The translations under genes were made by a program, and so were the position numbers. A stretch of 64,000 bases of DNA from Toxorhynchites rutilus septentrionalis. Taxonomy: Eukaryota > Arthropoda > Insecta > Diptera > Culicidae. Below the pieces are notes generated by a model. It made no database searches, was not told the origin of the DNA, and worked only from the letters and a program-made list of their open reading frames with translations. This document shows, piece by piece, positions 57,277-64,000 of the stretch. Numbering within the stretch: position 1 is the first letter of the stretch; the number at the start of each line of letters is the position of its first letter. The DNA lies in the NCBI RefSeq assembly GCF_029784135.1, contig NC_073746.1:181909788-181973787 (forward strand), written 5' to 3'.

Positions 57277-58003
57277 ACGTCTGCCTATTGTGTTCTTTAG
57301 CTTGTGTTTTGTATGTCTGATTGTTTGTCTATTTTAATTCGGTTCGCACTGTCAGTTATGTCACTGTCACATAGCTTTAACATTTCGCCTACCTCATCGA
57401 CCCAACGGGGTTCGCTCGCAACAAAATGCTTTGTGTTGCACAGCAAAGCGTTGCAGGCAGACTACAGCTAGTAAAATTTGAAATAAAATAAACATAAATG
57501 GAAATAAAATTTAATTCATGTGCAATTTAGTTAGTTTCTCAATTATTCTACTAAAATAAGAGGACAACCGGGGGAGGGGTATGTATATGTCCATGCGTGT
57601 CCACGGTGAGGGAGAGGAGAGTCTAAAATCGTGCTTTTTCTATCCACGTAGTATGTGGACAGCCCCTAACATCATTCCAAACATGTAACATCATCCACTG
57701 CTTCAAGATGAACTGGATTCTAACTAAATTGAATTTCAGTAATTTTTATTTGTTCTGGTAAGGACAATTCAAGATTTCGAGACAAAATACTGGAAGATAG
57801 TAGTGTACTACACTCTGTTCAACTTCTATAAGACAACCCTGATGATATTATTCCGTTGCAACAGTTTATTTGACGTCAATTTCGTTCAAAAGAGTTGTTT
57901 GTTTATTTATTGTGCTTAAATATGATAATTTCAGCTTTCCAGTTTCTATAAAACCATTTCAAAATTTATAAATTTTATCAATGAAAAATACATGTCATAA
58001 ATG
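57277..58003. other. non-coding stretch
   Basis: It contains the second CCACG/G-rich motif (57565-57655). 57800-58000 probably belongs to the Tc1 relic's flank. Nothing coding. Confidence 0.3.
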
Positions 58004-58330
58004 TCAATAACTGGCAACCATGCCATTTCGGCTAATAAACTGGAACATTCGTGTTGGTATACTATTTACCAAATTCTACAGAACGGATTTCTCGATATAT
58101 TTCCATGTTTCCGAAATTGCGACCTTGAGCTCTTTATTCGTGGTGTATCACTTTCCTCCAATGTAGATTCTACGTACAAGGATCCTCCTAAGATTGTCAA
58201 CAGTATTCAAGTCAGGAGCCGGCCAGTCCAAAAATTAAGTTTTTGTTCCTTAATCAATTTCTTAGTTTCCTTGCTGTTATGAATAGTAACATGGTTTTGC
58301 TGAAATGTGATGTAGTACCTGGAATATAAT
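58004..58330 (-). pseudogene. Tc1-like transposase C-terminal relic
   Basis: On the minus strand one frame reads TFQQNHVTIHNSKETKKLI, then NFLDWPAPDLNTVDNLRRIL, TNKELKVAISETWKYIEK, NLVNSIPTRMFQFISRNG, with two internal stops and a final TGA. Tc1 enzymes have QQD, DWPxxSPDLNPIENLW and NLVxSMPxR here. In this copy the QQD Asp is Asn, two residues are missing before PDLN and the catalytic Glu reads Asp. Confidence 0.75.
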
Positions 58331-58620
58331 TAGCTCTAGCGGGAATATTCTTAGACATGAAAAAAATTTAAAAAAATCTTCATTATTCTGAAAATTGGGC
58401 ATTCAAGAATATACCCTAGAAAGAACTTTTCGAAAATCCCATTATTTACCGAGTTATGACCATTTTAGTGATACGGTATCTCATCTAGTACATACATAAC
58501 CATTATCTTCAAGCGCGTTTTTCTCAAAAAAAAAGTTTTTTTTCAAAGTGGCGTAACGATATCTCAAATTCTACTCAATAGAATTTATATAAATACAATC
58601 TGTATGAATTTGTCTATTTT
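58331..58620. other. short unassigned spacer
   Basis: AT-rich DNA with homopolymer runs and no frames, lying between the Tc1 relic and the LINE 3' end. Confidence 0.3.
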
Positions 58621-58960
58621 TTATTAATTCGTTTATTTTTGCAGGCTCAGTAACTTAAGTTTAAAGGAGCCGAATTCTTAAATATAATTTTAAAACTATA
58701 TATATAAACAATTTTCTTACATCTATGGTTAGTAAGGTGGAAAACCGATTACTCGCGGTGTACTCGAGTTTAGAAGGGTGACATATTTTTAGGAGAAGGA
58801 TGGGGTATAAGGAAACTGTAACAATGTTGATGAACACTCAATTCTTAAATCTATTCGTATAGCTATAGTGTTTTTACATTTCAACTTATTCTACTATTTA
58901 TAGCAAGGGGACGAATTACCCGCAAAGGAAGGAAAGGAGGGTATAAGGACATAGGGACAA
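58621..58960 (-). other. 3' UTR of the I-clade LINE
   Basis: It follows the RNase H stop at 58961 and ends in AATAAACGAATTAATAAAAAA. The UTR is recognised because a copy of it is inserted at 9165-9534 with a target duplication, which fixes the family's 3' end. Confidence 0.75.
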
Positions 58961-59908
58961 TCACACACGAAGATCGATAGCTTTAAAGAAACCATATATA
59001 TGGGACATGTAATCAAGGTCTAACCGAGCCAACACATCTCTCACCGGTACATTGGGCTGTCTTCCTCGGGTCCGAAGGGAGTTTTCTAAATTCGATCTGG
59101 CGACCAGATACACCTCGCACGACCAAACAACGTGCTCGATGTCGCGATAACCTTGGCCACAAACACAGAGATTGCTGCTGGCAAGATTGAAACGAAAGAG
59201 TAGTGCATCTAAAGAACAGTGATTGGACATGAGTCGGGAGAAGGTGCGAATAAAGTCCCGACTCAATTCCAGACTTTTGAACCACGGATTGAGGCTAACC
59301 TTAGGGATAATCGAGTGAAACCAACGACCCAATTCATCTTCATTCCACTTGCGTTGCCAGTTAGCGATGGTATTTTTGCGGACTAAAAAATAAAATTCAT
59401 TGAAGGCGATTTGACGCTGATAAATATCGCCTTCAATTGCACCTACCTTTGCTAATGAGTCAGCCCTCTCATTACCCGGAATTGAGCAATGAGAAGGGAC
59501 CCAGACAAAGGTAATGACATAACAGCGTCTGGATAAAGCACTCAAAATTTTTCGTATTCTCTCAAGGAAGTACGGCGAGTGCTTTTCCGGCCTCACTGAA
59601 CGGATAGCTTCGACAGAGCTAAGACTATCCGTTACAATGTAATAGTGTTCAACAGGTCGTGAGGCGACGCTGTCCAGCGCCCAATGAATTGCTGCCAATT
59701 CAGCAATATACACTGAGCAAGGATTCTGAAGACTGTGTGAGGTGCTAAAAAATTCGTTGAACACTCCAAATCCTGTGGACTCATTTATAGTGGACCCATC
59801 AGTAAAGTACATATTATCACAATTGATACCCCTATATTTTTCATCGAAGACCGTTGGAGCGATCCTCGATCGTTGGTAATCTGAATATCCATAGATATCT
59901 TGCTTCAT
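58961..59908 (-). CDS. I-clade LINE ORF2 C-terminal part: RNase H and zinc knuckle
   Basis: This is an open frame of 315 codons, read as the 3' end of a LINE ORF2 rather than a complete gene. RNase H spans about residues 35-165 with all four acidic residues: FTDGS, AELAAI, VTDSLSSVEAI and NERADSLAK, plus WVPSHCSIPGNERAD. A C-terminal CVCGQGYRDIEHVVWSC is the CCHC motif typical of these ORFs. RNase H removes the RNA strand during reverse transcription. RNase H downstream of RT is characteristic of I, Loa and related clades. The frame is open upstream of the first Met (Leu-Ser before it) and stops at the poly(T) at 59916, where the L1-type element begins, so the RT part is either beyond that insertion (outside the window) or lost by truncation. 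Confidence 0.85.
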   Translation of the reverse strand: MKQDIYGYSDYQRSRIAPTVFDEKYRGINCDNMYFTDGSTINESTGFGVFNEFFSTSHSLQNPCSVYIAELAAIHWALDSVASRPVEHYYIVTDSLSSVEAIRSVRPEKHSPYFLERIRKILSALSRRCYVITFVWVPSHCSIPGNERADSLAKVGAIEGDIYQRQIAFNEFYFLVRKNTIANWQRKWNEDELGRWFHSIIPKVSLNPWFKSLELSRDFIRTFSRLMSNHCSLDALLFRFNLASSNLCVCGQGYRDIEHVVWSCEVYLVARSNLENSLRTRGRQPNVPVRDVLARLDLDYMSHIYGFFKAIDLRV

Positions 59909-59915
59909 GGACAGA

Positions 59916-59935
59916 TTTTTTTTTTTTTTTTTTTT
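59916..59935 (-). other. poly(A) tail of the L1/Tx1-type element (20 T on plus strand)
   Basis: Twenty consecutive T mark the 3' tail of the minus-strand L1-type element. The distance to the ORF2 stop (59977) gives a 3' UTR of only about 40 bp. The tail abuts the I-clade frame. Confidence 0.8.
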
Positions 59936-59976
59936 ATAAATACGTTTATTTGTCGTTTTTGTTTGGTAAAAATTAT

Positions 59977-62900
59977 TTACATAATTGATTCAACCTCGAC
60001 TTCGAAACTAAATTTTAGTTCATCTATGTCAATTCTACCATTGCTGCTATCAATGAAGGTGATATATGTCAACAGCAATCTCATTATCAAAATTCGTTCA
60101 TTCATTGCTATCCCCTCCAGCGATGGCCGAAGGAGATTCTCTAAATGGAGTGCGCGTTGTCCACCAGTTACCACTAGCAGCTGTTGTTGTAGCACATTGA
60201 ATGCATCTCGTACTCTCGGACACCCAAAAAATTTGTGCTGTATTGTTTCCACACTCGAAGAACAGTGTATACAATTCTCATCGTCCGTTCGCCTCATAAC
60301 GAACATCAGTCGCCGGTGCGAGAACTTCTCGTTTACCCACATGTATAGAAGACTACGTTGTGTTGGATATAAGTCCCGAACAGCAATATTCTTCCACACA
60401 CGGGGCCAGTTAGTTGCAGGATTTGCTATTTCTACTTTCGGTTTTGCTGTACGTTCTATGAAGAAACGGTGGATGAGATTGGCGGATGGTTGCTGTCGGA
60501 TTTGGAAGGGGAAATTTGGAATGTGGTTTAGGATAAGCTTTAGGCAAGGAAGATCTGAAGGGGGAGTGGTTGTTTGGGAGAGGAAGGAATTGTAATAGGG
60601 AAGGGAACTCATTTCGTGTAGGTGCCGATTGATCAACAATGCCTTGCACTTTATCGCTGGCAATTGAAGATTGAGACCACCATTCTCCCGTCTTCGTGCT
60701 AGCTGCTCCATTGGTATGGTTGCACATGCACCACGGAATAGAAAGCGTCGCATAATGGTCGTCAGTTTCGCCACGTGTGCTGCCGTTGGATGCAGATTCG
60801 CTGCCATATACCATGTCCTCGAGGAAATAAAAATGTTCAACAGCGTTACCTTCTGTGTTAATGATAAATTTCGTGAAGAATGCAGCCATACTTGACGCGA
60901 AAAGTTCGTCACGAGTAAGTCCCAATTTGTCTTTGCCATACATCGGACCGAATTGGTAAAAATAATCCCGAGTATTTTGGCGGTGTTTTCCGTACGAAGC
61001 CACGTTGTAGTGATTGGATCGTTTACGCATCCAACGTCTATTGCGATGGTTTTATTCTCATTCAAGCGTGCCCCTGCTACTTTTTCAAAACGCCGGAACA
61101 AAACACGCATCGCATCAAGCTTATCTACACTTGATACAATTGCACTAATGTCGTCAGCGTAAGCGGTAATTAGGTCTGCTCCACACACGTGCTTTAATCG
61201 CTGCAGAAGTGGGTGAAGATAGAGCACGAAAAGATGCATCGAAAGAGGATCTCCTTGTCGGACAGATCGTTGAATCTGGAATGGTGCGGAGAGGTGTCCG
61301 TTTATGAGCAAGCGAGACGAAGAGGCTGCTGATACACGAGAGAGCAAATCTACAAGTTGTGGATTGAAGCCCAGAGCTCGCATCGTGGTAAATAAGAAAC
61401 GATGGTCCACACGATCGAAAGCATGATCGAGATCGAAAGAGATCAGCTTGCCTTTTTGTCTGTCCGCTTTCAGCTGTGCAATTTTGTCTTTCAATGCTAG
61501 CGTTGCTTGAAAGATATTGCGACTGCCGTTTGAACATTTTTGTGAGCAAGTTAAAATGCTATGAGCTCGAAGCACATTTTCAAGTCGCTGCTTCAAAACC
61601 CGCGACAGAATTTTGTAGTCGTAATTGACTAAACTAATCGGTCGGTAGGAACGTGCGCTGTCTCCCGAATCTCGTTTCTTAACCAGTACGATCACCCCAT
61701 CGACGAACTGGGATGGGAAATTTGACCTGATAGCGTCATTGATAACCAGGTTCAGCTCACGATGTATCACATCGAAAGTTCGCATATAAAACTCTTTTGG
61801 CAGTCCGTCGGGTCCTGGTGATTTTCTCGATGCGCTTGTGCGGATAGCTGAAAATATCTCACTCGTAGTAATTTCATTCATACAGGCTTCGTTTGTATCG
61901 TCCCGCTCGGGGATGATTCTCTCGCACTGGAACGGGTGGCCTTCTTCCTTTTCTACATGCCCGGGTGCGTATAGATTTTTAAAATACTCAACCATATGGT
62001 TTTGTATCGCAGCAGAATCGCCGATGATTTCATCTCTTTCGTTTCGCAGCCGCTCGATGATAGTTTTTCGGCGCACTCGCTCGCCCAGCTGGTAAGTCGA
62101 TAGCGGCTCACCAGCAACGAAGGTTTCGTTTATACGCACGAACATTTCGGAGAAAGTTCGCTGGTGTGTTAGCATTTTTGCCTTTATCCGATTGATGGTG
62201 GTGAGCATGGACCGGTTGTTTTGGTAGCCATCGTACGCATGCCGTAGTAACTGATATAGACGTTGTTGTTCACGATGGAAGTTATCGAAGGCTGTTTTGG
62301 ACTTCCATCGGAAAAAGGACTTTATTTTAGGCTTTGCGCACGACAGCCACCATTCCATCCACGACGGATAATTTCGGCGTTGACGAGTCCAGTGCTGCCA
62401 CCGTATTTGGAACTCGGTAATATTTTCTACGGTCAGTAGATGCGGACGTAGGGACCAAAATCCACGACCATGTGCTCTGTCGGGGAGGGGAAGGCAAATT
62501 CTCGCGGTGACGGCCTTATGATCCGAAAAACAGCACACATGTACAGCTGTTGTTCTCAGCTGTTCTCGGAGACCGTTGCTCACATAAAATCGATCGAGTC
62601 TAGACGAGGAGTTATGTGTGATGTAAGTGTATTCCGTCTCTCGTGGACGGAGCCGCTGCCACACATCATGCAGATGTAACTGCTGTACGGTGGCTAAAAG
62701 AGCGGGACTCGAATTTTGTCCCGTCGCATCGCATTGACGAATTACGCAGTTGAAGTCGCCTCCTAAGATGACGTGATCGGTACGATGCCGAAGGTAGTAT
62801 GCAATAGTGTTATTGAAGAACCGCTCTCTTTCAGCACGAAGAACAGAACCAGATGGGGCGTATACATTACATAACGTAGTGTTGTGGACACGGAGAGCGA

Positions 62901-63159
62901 GCAATCTCCCGTCTAAGCTTTTCTCTACATGTGAGAATTTGATGTGTTCTTTTAAAGCGATTGCCGTTCCTCTTCTTGAATGGTCGACATTACAAATAAC
63001 GTTGTAGCCTGGCAAGAGAAGCTGTTCGTTCCCAACCTCCTGCAAAAACACAATATCCAACTCGGAGGTGCGAACGAACGTGCGAAGGGCGTTTAACTTG
63101 GTTTGGTTGGTGATGGTATTAATATTTATCGTTCCGATGTTACAACTGACGTACTCCAT
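59977..63159 (-). CDS. L1/Tx1-type ORF2: endonuclease, reverse transcriptase, CCHC
   Basis: The frame is open from 63318, but I place the start at 63159 (MEYVSCNIGTININ). The endonuclease motif begins there and the ATG lies one base after the ORF1 stop (TAAAATG). That gives 1060 residues. Numbered from 63318: endonuclease Asn60, Glu94 (VFLQEV), GDFN at 187-190, SDH at 265-267. RT: SRKSPGPDGLPKEFY (497-511), SYRPISLVNYDYKILSRV (557-574), SFDLDHAFD (627-635), RQGDPLS (687-693) and catalytic YADD at 720-723. C-terminal Cys1016, Cys1019, His1028 and Cys1033. The enzyme nicks target DNA and reverse-transcribes its own RNA. RQGDPLS and the Tx1-like ORF1 place it in the L1 group. All catalytic residues are present with no stops, so it may be active or recently active. 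Confidence 0.93.
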   Translation of the reverse strand: MEYVSCNIGTININTITNQTKLNALRTFVRTSELDIVFLQEVGNEQLLLPGYNVICNVDHSRRGTAIALKEHIKFSHVEKSLDGRLLALRVHNTTLCNVYAPSGSVLRAERERFFNNTIAYYLRHRTDHVILGGDFNCVIRQCDATGQNSSPALLATVQQLHLHDVWQRLRPRETEYTYITHNSSSRLDRFYVSNGLREQLRTTAVHVCCFSDHKAVTARICLPLPDRAHGRGFWSLRPHLLTVENITEFQIRWQHWTRQRRNYPSWMEWWLSCAKPKIKSFFRWKSKTAFDNFHREQQRLYQLLRHAYDGYQNNRSMLTTINRIKAKMLTHQRTFSEMFVRINETFVAGEPLSTYQLGERVRRKTIIERLRNERDEIIGDSAAIQNHMVEYFKNLYAPGHVEKEEGHPFQCERIIPERDDTNEACMNEITTSEIFSAIRTSASRKSPGPDGLPKEFYMRTFDVIHRELNLVINDAIRSNFPSQFVDGVIVLVKKRDSGDSARSYRPISLVNYDYKILSRVLKQRLENVLRAHSILTCSQKCSNGSRNIFQATLALKDKIAQLKADRQKGKLISFDLDHAFDRVDHRFLFTTMRALGFNPQLVDLLSRVSAASSSRLLINGHLSAPFQIQRSVRQGDPLSMHLFVLYLHPLLQRLKHVCGADLITAYADDISAIVSSVDKLDAMRVLFRRFEKVAGARLNENKTIAIDVGCVNDPITTTWLRTENTAKILGIIFTNSVRCMAKTNWDLLVTNFSRQVWLHSSRNLSLTQKVTLLNIFISSRTWYMAANLHPTAAHVAKLTTIMRRFLFRGACATIPMEQLARRRENGGLNLQLPAIKCKALLINRHLHEMSSLPYYNSFLSQTTTPPSDLPCLKLILNHIPNFPFQIRQQPSANLIHRFFIERTAKPKVEIANPATNWPRVWKNIAVRDLYPTQRSLLYMWVNEKFSHRRLMFVMRRTDDENCIHCSSSVETIQHKFFGCPRVRDAFNVLQQQLLVVTGGQRALHLENLLRPSLEGIAMNERILIMRLLLTYITFIDSSNGRIDIDELKFSFEVEVESIM

Positions 63160-63160
63160 T

Positions 63161-64000
63161 TTATTGAATTTCTTCGTCGGAGATTCTAACGTGTATTGGT
63201 TCAGTGACGATGATATCTTCTCCGAAGTGGCGCATTTTCTTGCCTGGTGGTTGTCTACGCGAGCGCCGGCTGGCGTTCGAGGTTTGAGAAGTTTGTGAGG
63301 TGTCTGTTTCGTTGCCATCGGGTCTACGATGCGACGTGATGGCGTTCGGGAATGAAATAGGCGAGAGCTGGATTACAGCTTGTGATGTGGACGGTTTCGT
63401 TATTGAAGGTGTAGCGGGAGGTGGCATCGTCTTTTTTTGTTGTGGTGTTGCAGATTGTGTCTCACTCATTCCAAGGAGATTCGGCTTCAGACTCGAGTTA
63501 TCATGTTGTCCGATATCGAGTGGACTTATTGCCATCCGTTTTGACGAAACTGATGATAGTTTACGGAGGTTCGTTGGTTTGGTGTGTTGAGTTTTAGTCG
63601 GGTTTCCCTTCGTTACGCTAGCGTACGATTGATCTGCTGCGAGCTTCTGCACCAGCAGTTTCTTGTTCTGTACACATGGAATGCCAATGTGTACAAATTC
63701 GTGGCAGTGTAGGCAAGTTTGCCGCTGCCCCTTATATCTCACCGCAGTTTCTTCTCCCTGAACCGTCACGAGAGAAGGAACGTTCTTCGTGACCACCATG
63801 CGAACAATACGAACCCCGGTTTTAACACCACCGAAGTCGCTGTATCGGTCATCCCACAGAAGGTCACGAACACTTATTACTTCGCCGTACTCGGCGAGAG
63901 AATCAGCAATCTGTTCATTAGTGATGCTTTCGGGTAGCTCAAGTAGTTTTACCTCGACCGCGCCGTCCTCCATCGCAATTCGTAATTTGTATGGTTTTCC
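63161..64000 (-). CDS. L1/Tx1-type ORF1 (partial): RNA-binding gag-like protein with CCHC
   Basis: The frame is open through the window edge (GKPYKLRIAMEDGAVEV), so the Met at 63973 is probably internal. After an RRM-like region (ITNEQIADSLAEYGEVISVR, then VRIVRMVVTKNVPSLVTV) comes the knuckle CLHCHEFVHIGIPC. The tail is Ser/Thr/Pro-rich and ends in a basic stretch (RRSRRQPPGKKMRH). ORF1 proteins of this kind coat the element RNA and accompany ORF2. The stop (TAA) overlaps the context TAAAATG with the ORF2 start, which suggests translation of ORF2 by termination-reinitiation. Confidence 0.85.
   Translation of the reverse strand, partial: GKPYKLRIAMEDGAVEVKLLELPESITNEQIADSLAEYGEVISVRDLLWDDRYSDFGGVKTGVRIVRMVVTKNVPSLVTVQGEETAVRYKGQRQTCLHCHEFVHIGIPCVQNKKLLVQKLAADQSYASVTKGNPTKTQHTKPTNLRKLSSVSSKRMAISPLDIGQHDNSSLKPNLLGMSETQSATPQQKKTMPPPATPSITKPSTSQAVIQLSPISFPNAITSHRRPDGNETDTSQTSQTSNASRRSRRQPPGKKMRHFGEDIIVTEPIHVRISDEEIQ

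Larger units (their letters stand above)
59916..64000 (-). mobile_element. L1/Tx1-type non-LTR retrotransposon, runs off the right edge
   Basis: In transcriptional order: ORF1 with a CCHC motif (partial, enters from beyond 64000), ORF2 with endonuclease and RT, a very short 3' UTR and a 20-nt A tail. No frameshift or stop is seen in the 4 kb visible. It is the best-preserved element of the window. Its insertion point lies in the I-clade LINE at 59908-59916. Confidence 0.8.

Noticed and set aside
59900..60595. 231-codon frame on the plus strand
   Set aside because: Antisense shadow of the L1-type ORF2, starting in the poly(T).
60410..61549. Minus-strand frames of 206 and 131 codons
   Set aside because: Out-of-frame shadows of ORF2 on the same strand.
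1..64000. Bacterial features (operons, ribosome binding sites, IS elements, att sites)
   Set aside because: Composition, element types, SINEs and TATA/Inr promoters are those of an animal genome.

Overview
This is eukaryotic, AT-rich, gene-poor DNA. It looks like intergenic heterochromatin of a culicine mosquito (Aedes-like). That placement is inference, from the mix of a DD37E mariner, tRNA-derived SINEs, an RNase-H-bearing I-clade LINE, an L1/Tx1-type LINE with a CCHC ORF1, hAT elements with CAGATTTTT subterminal motifs, and Helitrons ending in GCTAG after a GACGAAGTTTGC-type terminus. I recognise no intact single-copy host gene. Almost everything identifiable is a mobile element or its relic, often nested.

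Region 1 (about 0.4-29 kb) is dominated by one heterogeneous element family. One end carries TTTTGACGTAGGACTACGTC and the other carries GTAGTCCTACGTCA followed by a CGGTTAT/ACCCAC tail and a T-run. I count about ten copies here and two fragments further on. Copy A (5108-7196) carries a broken histone H2A gene with its own promoter and histone-type 3' stem-loops, plus a second collapsed histone cassette. Copies C1 and C2 (11.3-14.6 kb) carry CCAAT, TATA and Inr promoter modules at the equivalent place. Copies B1 and B2 (8.8-10.3 and 15.3-16.4 kb, inverted) carry a ~95-bp minisatellite. B2 preserves the empty sites of two retro-insertions present in B1. Helitrons, TTAA-flanked piggyBac-type MITEs, a pogo-like element and other TIR elements are nested in and around these copies.

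Region 2 (24-36 kb) holds a rearranged I-clade LINE with its RT deleted, a four-level nest (Helitron, pogo-like, GACGTAG element, piggyBac MITE), a degraded LINE and mostly featureless AT-rich DNA.

Region 3 (36.6-46.3 kb) holds a broken gene of an uncharacterised repeat-associated protein family, a pair of inverted hAT-type arms with a DD37E mariner between them, a Helitron and a second hAT-type element carrying a SINE.

Region 4 (47-64 kb) holds a CR1/L2-like LINE with a mutated RT motif, a Tc1-like element with ~200-bp TIRs, a mariner, a second Tc1-like relic and two SINEs. Its right edge holds the only substantial intact coding regions: an I-clade RNase H ORF (minus) and an L1/Tx1-type element (minus). 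The L1/Tx1 ORF2 is fully open, its ORF1 runs off the window, and it appears to have landed inside the I-clade element.
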